From positions 1-6,876 of the forward strand of contig JALSIO010000017.1 in assembly GCA_026989995.1 (NCBI GenBank): DNA of 6,876 bases, written 5' to 3'. Made by a program: the position numbers and the translations under genes. The number at the start of each line of letters is the position of its first letter. The first letter of the stretch is position 1. This document shows, in pieces, positions 1 to 6,876 of the stretch. Source of the stretch: Myxococcales bacterium. Its GTDB lineage: Bacteria > Myxococcota_A > UBA9160 > JALSIO01. Under the pieces are notes generated by a model, which saw only the letters and a list, made by a program, of their open reading frames with translations, was not told where the DNA came from and searched no databases.

Positions 1-503
1 CGGAGCCCCCGGTACCCCCGGCTGCGCGCTTCGTCGTAGTCCTCCCGCACCAGGAAGAACTCGAGTTCGCTTCCCATCTGGGGTTCGAGGCCGAGGCGCC
101 GGGCGCGCTCCACCTGGCGGGCCAGGATCCGCCGGGGCGCGACCTCCACCGGGCCGCCCCCCTCCTCGTGAAGGAGATCGCAGAGCACCGCAGCCGTCCC
201 CGGCAGCCAGGCCAGCCGGCGAAGGGTGCCGAGATCCGGGACGGCGAGCATGTCCCCGTAGCCCGTCTCCCAGCCGGTGAACTCGTAGCCGGGGGTGGGA
301 TCCATCTCCATGTCGCAGGCGAGGAGATAGTCGCATACGTGCATTCCGTGGCGGGCCACCTCACCGAGGAAGAAGGGCGCGTGGATCCGCTTGCCCACCA
401 GCCGCCCGTAGAGGTCCGGAAAGGCGGTCACCACGGTGTGGATGCGCCCCTCCGCCACCTCCGTGGCGAGCTCCTCGAGTCGGAGGCTGCCTGCGAGGCC
501 CAT
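1..503 (-). CDS. Glutamine synthetase-superfamily ligase (GlnA4/PuuA-like), N-terminal part, cut by window edge
   Basis: Only the first 167 codons are present; the 3' part lies left of the window. Residues ~20-110 look like the N-terminal beta-grasp domain, with FPDLYGRLVGKR (28-39), CDYLLACDMEMDP (57-69) and WLPGTAAVLCDL (99-110). The catalytic domain begins at MGSELEFFLV (143-152); E146 and E148 sit where glutamine synthetases place metal-binding glutamates. The text up to SRGYRGL resembles the GlnA-like branch that gamma-glutamylates amines (polyamine or ethanolamine ligases such as PuuA or Streptomyces GlnA3/GlnA4) more than canonical GlnA. This is inferred from recalled family patterns, and the substrate cannot be decided because most of the active site is missing. 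Members use ATP to join the glutamate gamma-carboxyl to ammonia or an amine, in the cytoplasm. The ATG at 503 is chosen because GGGAG lies 5 bases upstream and the homology begins shortly after it. It follows purF by 57 bases on the same strand. A true glutamine synthetase would supply PurF's substrate, but the subfamily argues against that. Confidence 0.88.
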   Translation of the reverse strand, partial: MGLAGSLRLEELATEVAEGRIHTVVTAFPDLYGRLVGKRIHAPFFLGEVARHGMHVCDYLLACDMEMDPTPGYEFTGWETGYGDMLAVPDLGTLRRLAWLPGTAAVLCDLLHEEGGGPVEVAPRRILARQVERARRLGLEPQMGSELEFFLVREDYDEARSRGYRGL

Positions 504-560
504 GGCTTCTCCCGGGGCCCGAATCTAGCAGGCGCCGCGGCCGGGAGGCGCGTGCCGGGC

Positions 561-2036
561 CTACTCGTCGCCCTGCTCGACGATCCGGAAGAGGGAGAGC
601 TGGGGGGGGCCCTCGTCCTCGCCCACCGGCACCGGGTACTCGTCGGAGAAGCAGGCGTCGCAGATGCCGTGCTTGAGCGACGCGGCGGTCTCCCGCAGGG
701 CCTCGAGGGAGAGGTAGCCGAGGCTGTCGGCACCGATGGCCTCCCGGATCTCGCCCACGCTCCTCACGTGGGCGATGAGCTCCTCGCGGGTCGGCGTATC
801 GATGCCGTAGTGGCACGGTCCGATGGTGGGGGGCGAGGAGACGCGGACGTGGACCTCCCGGGCTCCGGCGGAGCGGAACATGGAGACGATCTTGAGCAGC
901 GTGGTTCCCCGGACGATCGAGTCCTCCACGAGGACCACGCGGCGCCCCCGGACGATGGCGTCGACCGTGTTGTGCTTGACCTTGACGCCGAACAGGCGGA
1001 TCGACTGGGCCGGCTCGATGAAGGTCCGGCGCACGTAGTGGTTCCGGATCAATGCCGTCTCGTAGGGGATTCCCGACTCCTCGGCGTAGCCGAGGGCGGC
1101 GCAGGTGCCGGAGTCGAGCACCGGGACGACGAGATCCGCCTCGACCGGGTGCTCGCGCGCGAGCACCCGACCGAGCTGCTTCCGGAACTCGTAGACGCTC
1201 TGCCGCTCGAGCTTCGAGTCGGGCCGCGCGAAGTAGATGTGCTCGAAGACGCAGAAGCTCTGTCGCGAGGGGCGGGGGAAGGGGCGGAGGCTTCGGAGCC
1301 TGCCCCGCCGCAGCACGACCATCTCGCCGGGCTCGAGATCGCGCTCGAACTCGGCCCCGATCAGGTCGAGGGCACAGGTCTCGCTGGCGACGACGAAGGC
1401 CCCGTCGAGGCGGCCGAGGGAGAGCGGCCGGAAGCCGTGGGGATCCCGCGCCGCCACCACTCCATCGCGGGTGAGCATCACGAGGCTGTAGGCCCCCCGC
1501 ACCCTCGAGAGGGCGTCGACCAGGCGCTCCTCCAGGGTGGCCTCGCGCGAGCGCGCGAGCAGGTGCACGATGACCTCGCTGTCGGAGGTGCTGCTGAAGA
1601 TCGCGCCCCGCCCCTCGAGCTCGTGCCGGATCCGGGCGGCGTTGACCAGGTTCCCGTTGTGGGCGAGGGCCACCGGCCCGCTGTCGGTGGTCGCGCAGAA
1701 GGGCTGGGCGTTGCGCAGCTCGCTCTCGCCGGCCGTGGAGTAGCGGACGTGCCCCACGGCGTGGCGCCCCCGGAGCCGGGCGAGGCGCGCTTCGTTGAAG
1801 ACGTCCGCCACCAGCCCCATTCCGCGCATGACCAGGTGCTCGCCGGCGTGGGCCGAGACGATGCCGGCACTCTCCTGGCCGCGGTGCTGCAGGGCGTAGA
1901 GGCCGAGGTAGGTGATGTGGGCGGCCTCGGGATGGCCGTGGACCGCGAAGACGCCGCACTCGTCGTGGAAGTGGTCGGCTTCCCGCTCCCGCAGGACCTC
2001 GTCCGGGGAAGGGGCGCTTCCGGGCACGCCGGACAT
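561..2036 (-). CDS. purF: Amidophosphoribosyltransferase (glutamine PRPP amidotransferase), Fe-S type
   Basis: This cytoplasmic enzyme of 491 residues catalyses the first committed step of de novo purine synthesis: PRPP plus glutamine gives 5-phosphoribosylamine, glutamate and pyrophosphate. The N-terminal Ntn-hydrolase glutaminase domain starts at DECGVFAVHG. C27 is the expected nucleophile once a 26-residue propeptide is removed. HRGQESAGI (51-59), HVRYST (96-101) and AHNGNLVN (125-132) are glutaminase-site motifs. The C-terminal phosphoribosyltransferase domain has the PRPP loop VVLVEDSIVRGTT (367-379). C262, C408, C459 and C462 match the four [4Fe-4S] ligands of Bacillus subtilis PurF (236, 382, 437 and 440 in mature numbering); the first two are offset by exactly the 26-residue propeptide. 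The class is therefore the Bacillus type rather than the cluster-free E. coli type. The ATG at 2036 has GGCGGAGG about 6 bases upstream. The frame stays open upstream into cdsA, but that stretch has no homology. purF lies 119 bases behind cdsA and may have its own promoter. Confidence 0.98.
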   Translation of the reverse strand: MSGVPGSAPSPDEVLREREADHFHDECGVFAVHGHPEAAHITYLGLYALQHRGQESAGIVSAHAGEHLVMRGMGLVADVFNEARLARLRGRHAVGHVRYSTAGESELRNAQPFCATTDSGPVALAHNGNLVNAARIRHELEGRGAIFSSTSDSEVIVHLLARSREATLEERLVDALSRVRGAYSLVMLTRDGVVAARDPHGFRPLSLGRLDGAFVVASETCALDLIGAEFERDLEPGEMVVLRRGRLRSLRPFPRPSRQSFCVFEHIYFARPDSKLERQSVYEFRKQLGRVLAREHPVEADLVVPVLDSGTCAALGYAEESGIPYETALIRNHYVRRTFIEPAQSIRLFGVKVKHNTVDAIVRGRRVVLVEDSIVRGTTLLKIVSMFRSAGAREVHVRVSSPPTIGPCHYGIDTPTREELIAHVRSVGEIREAIGADSLGYLSLEALRETAASLKHGICDACFSDEYPVPVGEDEGPPQLSLFRIVEQGDE

Positions 2037-2155
2037 GGGGGGCCTCCGCCGGAGGAATCGGGGAATGACGCGCTCCGGCCGTCGCGGACCGGGCCGCCGC
2101 CGGGAGGGTACCCGCGGGCGAGGGCCGCGGCAAAGGCTCCCGGCCCCGGCCGGCC
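2037..2155 (-). promoter_or_regulatory. cdsA-purF spacer with a possible weak sigma-70-like promoter
   Basis: This 119-base gap is unlike the overlapping junctions upstream. On the minus strand TTGCCG (2128-2133; 4 of 6 to TTGACA) is separated by exactly 17 bases from TACCCT (2105-2110; 3 of 6 to TATAAT), which would start transcription near 2097, about 60 bases before the purF ATG. The match is weak, and GC-rich genomes offer many such chance pairs. Directly behind the cdsA stop a small stem, CCGGC/GCCGG (2140-2144 with 2149-2153), extended by AGCC/GGCT, is followed by only three T residues (2132-2134). This is at best a leaky terminator. I see no recognisable PurR box or purine riboswitch. 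Confidence 0.25.
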
Positions 2156-3133
2156 TCAGCCGACCCGGAGGTAGAAGTACCCGAGCAGCATGTAGTACAT
2201 GACGGGAATCGCCAGCAGGTTCGAATCGATCCGGTCCAGGACCCCGCCGGTTCCGGGGAGCAGCGCGCCGGTGTCCTTCCGCTTCGCGTCCCGCTTGAGG
2301 AGCGACTCCACCAGGTCTCCGATCATCCCGACCACGGCCAGTGTGAAGGCGAAGGGAACCACGGCCGACCAGGGGAAGGCCCGGGTGACGCCGGGCCACA
2401 GGCTGTCGAAGACGAGCTTGGCCAGGACCCCGGCCACGACCCCCGCGAGGACGCCTCCGACGGCGCCTTCCACGGTCTTGCCGGGGCTGATCCGCGGGGC
2501 GAGCTTCCGGCGACCGTAGGCCCGACCCGCGAAGTAGGCCCCCGCGTCGCAGGCGATCACGCTCGCGAGCGTGAAGACGAGCAGGAAGGCGCCGATGTGC
2601 GGCGAGAGCCCGAGCTCGGCCGCCGCCGGCCACCGGCCGAGGAGGACGCGGTCGAAGTTGCGCAGCAGGACCGCGTGGGAGAGCAGCCAGCCCACGTAGA
2701 AGATCCCGAAGAAGGTCCCCGAGATGCTCGCAAGCGCCTCCCCCACCCGCGCCTTCCCGAGCTGGGAGACCATCATGGCGAGCAGGGACGCCGTCATGAT
2801 CAGCATGGCGTGGTATTCGCCTCCGAGGTAGGCGATCACCGGCAGCGAGCCGCCGGCCACGAGCCCGAAGGTGACCTGCGGATGCGCGCCCTTCGCCTCG
2901 ATCAGCCGGTAGAGTTCCCGGAGGCCGAGCAGCGTCAGCACCTCGACCGCGGCGAGGACGTAGAGGCCGCCGAGGTAGATCACGTAGAGCACGGTGGGAA
3001 TCAGCACCGCCGCCGTGAGCAGCCGGGCCGGGAGATCGCTCTTCGGCCCCCCCGCCGGCTCGTCCACCGGCGTCGGCGGCCGCGGGTGGACGGGTTCGCC
3101 CCCCAGCGTGGGCGCCACCGAGCTCCCCCTCAT
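2156..3133 (-). CDS. cdsA: Phosphatidate cytidylyltransferase (CDP-diacylglycerol synthase)
   Basis: A 325-residue polytopic inner-membrane enzyme. It converts phosphatidic acid and CTP to CDP-diacylglycerol, the precursor of the major phospholipids. A charged and proline/glycine-rich N-terminus (about residues 1-35) precedes hydrophobic segments at roughly 37-72, 86-103, 108-122, 136-157, 178-196, 223-243, 255-273 and 304-322. Family motifs are [10 protein letters not shown] (195-204), SPGKTVEG (216-223) and the C-terminal CDS signature from S277 to D303, containing [15 protein letters not shown] and LDRID. The signature's usual His in PGHGG is Thr here (T295); the conserved Asp and Lys residues (K280, K286, D287, D300, D303) are kept. 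The ATG at 3133 overlaps the dut stop as ATGA and has a strong GGAGGAG a few bases upstream, so coupled translation is likely. Its neighbours are dut and purF, not the frr-uppS-cdsA-dxr cluster where cdsA often sits. The hydrophobic profile, length and signature leave little doubt about the family. Confidence 0.96.
   Translation of the reverse strand: MRGSSVAPTLGGEPVHPRPPTPVDEPAGGPKSDLPARLLTAAVLIPTVLYVIYLGGLYVLAAVEVLTLLGLRELYRLIEAKGAHPQVTFGLVAGGSLPVIAYLGGEYHAMLIMTASLLAMMVSQLGKARVGEALASISGTFFGIFYVGWLLSHAVLLRNFDRVLLGRWPAAAELGLSPHIGAFLLVFTLASVIACDAGAYFAGRAYGRRKLAPRISPGKTVEGAVGGVLAGVVAGVLAKLVFDSLWPGVTRAFPWSAVVPFAFTLAVVGMIGDLVESLLKRDAKRKDTGALLPGTGGVLDRIDSNLLAIPVMYYMLLGYFYLRVG
3130..3133 (-). other. 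ATGA overlap of dut stop and cdsA start
   Basis: The minus strand reads ATGA across 3133-3130: ATG (3133-3131) opens cdsA and TGA (3132-3130) closes dut. GGAGGAG lies just upstream, inside the dut 3' end. Such 4-base overlaps usually mean translational coupling within one mRNA. Confidence 0.93.
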
Positions 3134-3626
3134 CGCCCCTCCTCCACGCCCCGGCGGGCCGTTCCGGGCCTGCCTCCCCGCCCGGTGTGGCCGAAGCCCC
3201 CGGCGCCGCGTTCGGTCTCGCCGAGGCGCTCGACCTCCACCAGCCGGGCCTCCGCCACCGGGGCGATCACCAGCTGGGCGATCCGGTCGCCGCGGTGGAT
3301 GCGGAAGGGGGCCCGACCGGCGTTCAGCAGCAACACCTGAAGCTCGCCCCGGTAGTCGGCGTCGACGGTGCCGGGCGCGTTGGGCACCAGGACACCGTGG
3401 TGCAGGGCGAGACCGCTCCTCGGACGCACCTGCCCCTCGAAGCCCCTCGGGATCTCCACCGCGAAGCCGGTGGGCACGAGCACGCGCTCGCCGGGGAGCA
3501 GCGTGATCTCTCCTTCCACCGCGGCCGCGAGGTCGAAGCCGGCGGCGCCCGGGGTCGCCCGGGCCGGGAAGGGAAGCCCCTCGCCCCGGGGCAGGCGCCG
3601 GATCCGGACCCGGGGCGAGGCCCCGC

Positions 3627-3630
<4 letters not shown>
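3130..3630 (-). CDS. dut: Deoxyuridine 5'-triphosphate nucleotidohydrolase (dUTPase)
   Basis: A trimeric cytoplasmic dUTPase of 166 residues. It hydrolyses dUTP to dUMP and pyrophosphate, which keeps uracil out of DNA and feeds thymidylate synthesis. All five motifs are visible in order: motif 1 [10 protein letters not shown] (27-36), motif 2 RPRSGLA (69-75), motif 3 [10 protein letters not shown] (87-96, with the catalytic Asp), motif 4 RGDRIAQLV (113-121) and motif 5 [10 protein letters not shown] (141-150). In motif 5 the common GFGSTG is GFGHTG. A short Arg/Gly-rich tail of 16 residues follows the motif. The start is GTG at 3630, which shares bases with the pnp stop in a GTGA overlap. No better start exists, and the frame upstream is only an overlap with pnp. 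A purine-rich GAAGAGG about 13 bases before the GTG is a weak, distant ribosome-binding site, so translation probably depends on ribosomes finishing pnp. Length is close to typical homotrimeric bacterial dUTPases (about 150 residues). Confidence 0.97.
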
Positions 3631-5834
<2,204 letters not shown>

Positions 5835-5850
5835 GCTTCTCTCCAGCCGG

Positions 5851-5868
5851 CGGGCCCTCGCGGGCCCG
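5851..5868 (-). promoter_or_regulatory. GNRA-capped hairpin just upstream of the pnp ribosome-binding site
   Basis: In the mRNA sense CGGGCCC pairs perfectly with GGGCCCG (7 G-C pairs) around the tetraloop GCGA, a GNRA loop. Only 16 bases separate its 3' edge from the pnp ATG, and that gap carries the Shine-Dalgarno GGAGA. The hairpin could set ribosome access or act as the second of two leader stems. Confidence 0.55.
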
Positions 5869-5903
5869 TTGGGGTGTGCCGGCCGGCGCCCGGCCCGTCC
5901 CGG

Positions 5904-5969
5904 GCGGAATGCGGAATCGGCGATGCGCGCATGGGAGGTCTGCGCGTATGGCGGATTCCCGCATTCCGC
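5904..5969 (-). promoter_or_regulatory. Long imperfect stem-loop in the pnp leader, candidate RNase III site
   Basis: As minus-strand RNA, GCGGAATGC pairs with GCATTCCGC (9 of 9). After a single bulged G, GGAATC pairs with GATTCC (6 of 6). A symmetrical CGCC/CGCC internal loop follows, then ATACGCGCA pairs with TGCGCGCAT (8 of 9). The 9-base terminal loop is GACCTCCCA. That gives 23 pairs over 66 bases, and the outer arms are less GC-rich than the surroundings, so this is hard to attribute to base composition. E. coli pnp mRNA has a long leader hairpin cut by RNase III, after which PNPase degrades the remnant and shuts off its own translation. This stem is placed to do the same (inference). 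The loop holds CCTCC, an anti-Shine-Dalgarno-like run. Confidence 0.6.
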
Positions 5970-6012
5970 GGCGGCGCGGAAGGCGCTGGCCGTGGTGGGA
6001 CCGCTCGCGGCC

Positions 6013-6043
6013 CTCGGGCCGGGCGGCATCCGCCGCCCGGGAG
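6013..6043 (-). other. Perfect 9-bp hairpin in the rpsO-pnp spacer
   Basis: In the RNA sense CCGGGCGGC pairs with GCCGCCCGG around the loop GGAT. An outer CTC/GAG extension adds three pairs across a three-base bulge. No T-tract follows, so it is not an intrinsic terminator of the usual form. It could protect the 3' end of the rpsO transcript or be a further leader stem of pnp. Confidence 0.4.
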
Positions 6044-6292
6044 CCGGATCGCCCGCGCGGGCTCACCGGCTGCTTCTCGGTTGGTGTTCTCCTCGTGCTC
6101 CCCGCCGGGAGGTCGCATCCCCGCGCCGTCGCAGGGAGTCGCTCCCGGCATCGGAGCCGGCCAGTGCCGGCCCGGGGACTCCCCGGAAGGCCGCACCGCC
6201 GCGTCCGTTGCGTTCCGGAGCGTACCGCTTCCGAAAGGGGGTTTCGACCGGCCCCGCCGGGACCGGTGGGCGGCGGCGCGGCCCCCGGCGTG

Positions 6293-6324
6293 CGGCCGGG
6301 TGGACCGGGCCCCGGGGCCGGCCG
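6293..6324 (-). other. Stem-loop directly after the rpsO stop codon
   Basis: CGGCCGG (7 pairs) closes a GC-only inner region that contains the self-complementary GGCCCCGGGGCC. It begins 4 bases after the rpsO TGA. The position matches the attenuator/terminator found after rpsO in E. coli, but no run of T residues follows, so efficient intrinsic termination is not expected. A role in 3'-end stabilisation or Rho-independent pausing is conjecture. Confidence 0.35.
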
Positions 6325-6328
6325 CGGC

Positions 6329-6595
6329 TCAGCGCCGGAGCCCGAGCCGCTGAATGAGCTCCGTGTAGCGATCGGGATCCGTCCGGCGGAGGTAGTCGAG
6401 CAGCCGGCGGCGCCGACTGACCAGCTTGAGAAGCCCCCGCCGGGAGTGGTGATCCTTGGCGTGGTGCCGGAAGTGCTCGGAGAGGTCGTTGATCCGCTCC
6501 GTGAGCAGGGCCACCTGCACCTCGGGCGAGCCCGTGTCGGTCTCGTGGCGCCGGTAGGCCTCCAGCGTCTCTCGGATCCGGCTCGAGTGGAGCAA
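6329..6595 (-). CDS. rpsO: 30S ribosomal protein S15
   Basis: An 88-residue S15, a primary 16S rRNA-binding protein that nucleates the platform of the small subunit by binding the three-way junction of helices 20-22. The family core is intact: [16 protein letters not shown] (20-35), [19 protein letters not shown] (38-56, with the RNA-contacting H41, D48 and following HHS) and [11 protein letters not shown] (61-71), ending in the common RLGLRR tail. The start is taken as TTG at 6595. It gives a length within one residue of the usual 89 and places DTGS at residue 20, against 21 in E. coli. GCGAGGA lies about 7 bases upstream. No ATG or GTG lies near this point; the next in-frame ATG is about 190 bases upstream and would add a low-complexity extension with no S15 counterpart. 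rpsO followed by pnp is a widely conserved order. Regulation probably includes S15 feedback on the leader hairpin at 6641-6671. Confidence 0.96.
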   Translation of the reverse strand: MLHSSRIRETLEAYRRHETDTGSPEVQVALLTERINDLSEHFRHHAKDHHSRRGLLKLVSRRRRLLDYLRRTDPDRYTELIQRLGLRR

Positions 6596-6876
6596 GTTCT
6601 CGTCCTCGCCTTCCCTTCCCGTCCTGTCCGCCGCGTCCGTCCGGCCCGTCGCGTTCGTCGCGACGGGTCGGCCCGGGATGTCCGGCTGGCGCGTCCCGTC
6701 CGGTTCGCCCGGCCGGTGGAGCTGCCCTGCGGTCCGCCCGGCCGGCGCGCCGCCCGGGACCCGGCGTCCAGCCGACTCGCCGGATCTCCCCATCCGCTCC
6801 ACGTGCGGCACCCCGCGGCGCCGACACGCTCCGGCGTCCCGCACCCGGATCGGGCACCGGGGCGCGCCGGCGGGGC
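6596..6876 (-). promoter_or_regulatory. rpsO upstream region / 5' leader, no gene seen
   Basis: This stretch of 281 bases reaches the right edge. All three minus-strand frames stay largely open, but they translate to Arg/Gly/Pro-rich sequence without motifs, so I call no gene. The last ~60 bases before rpsO (from about 6648 down) are rich in repeated GGAC, GGACG and GGAAG units, partly purine-rich in the mRNA sense. A strong hairpin lies at 6641-6671. The usual upstream neighbours of rpsO (truB, rbfA) are not recognisable, although a gene end could lie at the extreme right. No convincing promoter hexamers were found. Confidence 0.5.
6641..6671 (-). promoter_or_regulatory. Leader hairpin upstream of rpsO, candidate S15 operator
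   Basis: In the RNA sense CCCGTCGCG pairs perfectly with CGCGACGGG (9 pairs) around the loop ACGAA. Beyond one A-C mismatch, CCG/CGG adds three more pairs. It ends 45 bases before the TTG start. S15 is known to repress its own mRNA through leader structures that differ between bacterial phyla, so a conserved stem here is a reasonable candidate. The link to S15 is inference from position alone. Confidence 0.45.

Larger units (their letters stand above)
5835..6328 (-). promoter_or_regulatory. rpsO-pnp spacer / pnp mRNA leader, hairpin-rich
   Basis: This 494-base stretch contains no gene I can support: the open frames crossing it translate to Arg/Pro/Gly-rich text with no recognisable motif. 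As minus-strand RNA it holds many inverted repeats: 6293-6299 with 6318-6324, 6172-6177 with 6181-6186, 6156-6161 with 6166-6171, 6134-6138 with 6142-6146, 6098-6102 with 6107-6111, 6019-6027 with 6032-6040, the long stem 5904-5969, and 5851-5868. The octamer GACCTCCC occurs twice (6107-6114 and 5933-5940). High GC inflates chance pairing, so the short stems carry little weight; the longer ones are listed separately. No clear promoter and no T-tract terminator were found. Confidence 0.6.

Noticed and set aside
168..2174. Plus-strand open frame of 668 codons antisense to purF and the ligase gene
   Set aside because: Same cause: long antisense openness with no recognisable motif, no credible ribosome-binding site, and no respect for the gene boundaries on the other strand.
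2037..2633. N-terminal extension of purF upstream of 2036 (the frame stays open into cdsA)
   Set aside because: It would overlap nearly half of cdsA and adds Arg-rich text without homology; the ATG at 2036 has a good ribosome-binding site and gives a normal PurF.
5923..5932. Perfect 10-base palindrome ATGCGCGCAT as an operator
   Set aside because: It is part of the inner arm of the long leader stem, which explains it more simply; no second copy was seen.
6232..6246. CGAAA/TTTCG inverted repeat in the spacer as an intrinsic terminator
   Set aside because: Only five pairs, with no GC-rich stem and no T-tract after it.
5835..6328. A known riboswitch or small-RNA gene (cobalamin, glycine, c-di-GMP, SAM, SRP RNA, RNase P, tmRNA)
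   Set aside because: None of the conserved core strings of these classes could be found by eye; an Infernal search would be decisive.
6063..6857. Minus-strand 264-codon frame overlapping rpsO in another frame and running into the spacer
   Set aside because: It covers all of rpsO out of frame and is Arg/Gly/Pro-rich low-complexity sequence; S15 homology decides the frame.
6596..6876. A truB C-terminus at the right edge, suggested by IRVRDAG-like text in one minus frame
   Set aside because: Only about seven residues resemble a TruB tail and the rest of the frame does not continue the match or stop sensibly; too little to call a gene or a frameshifted remnant.

Overview
The window is very GC-rich bacterial chromosome (by eye about 70 % G+C) and every supportable gene lies on the minus strand. 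Read right to left in the direction of transcription, the order is: an rpsO leader, rpsO (ribosomal protein S15), a 494-base structured spacer, pnp (polynucleotide phosphorylase), dut (dUTPase), cdsA (phosphatidate cytidylyltransferase), a 119-base spacer, purF (amidophosphoribosyltransferase), a 57-base spacer, and the first 167 codons of a glutamine-synthetase-superfamily gene that runs off the left edge.

The organism cannot be named from this sequence. The very high GC, a PurF of the propeptide-bearing Fe-S (Bacillus-type) class, and dut directly behind rpsO-pnp suggest a free-living, high-GC lineage of the deltaproteobacterial kind (Myxococcota, Desulfobacterota or Binatota-like). This is an inference with low confidence. 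Nothing looks mobile: I see no transposase, integrase, tRNA gene, CRISPR array or phage gene.

Region 6596-6876 holds the rpsO 5' leader, with a strong hairpin at 6641-6671. rpsO (6329-6595) appears to start at TTG. Region 5835-6328 has no credible gene but carries a run of predicted hairpins. They end in a 23-pair imperfect stem-loop (5904-5969) and a GNRA-capped hairpin (5851-5868) just upstream of the pnp ribosome-binding site. This arrangement recalls the RNase III/PNPase autoregulated leader of E. coli pnp. pnp, dut and cdsA are welded by two successive 4-base stop/start overlaps (GTGA, then ATGA), so they are almost certainly co-transcribed and translationally coupled. purF follows after a gap with a possible weak promoter, and the glutamine-synthetase-like gene follows purF with its own good ribosome-binding site.

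Functionally this is a housekeeping block: ribosome assembly, RNA decay, dUTP removal, phospholipid precursor synthesis and the first step of purine synthesis. No new multi-gene system is evident. The parts most worth checking are the two putative autoregulatory leaders (rpsO and pnp), the TTG start of rpsO, the His-to-Thr change in the CdsA signature, and the unusual placement of cdsA.
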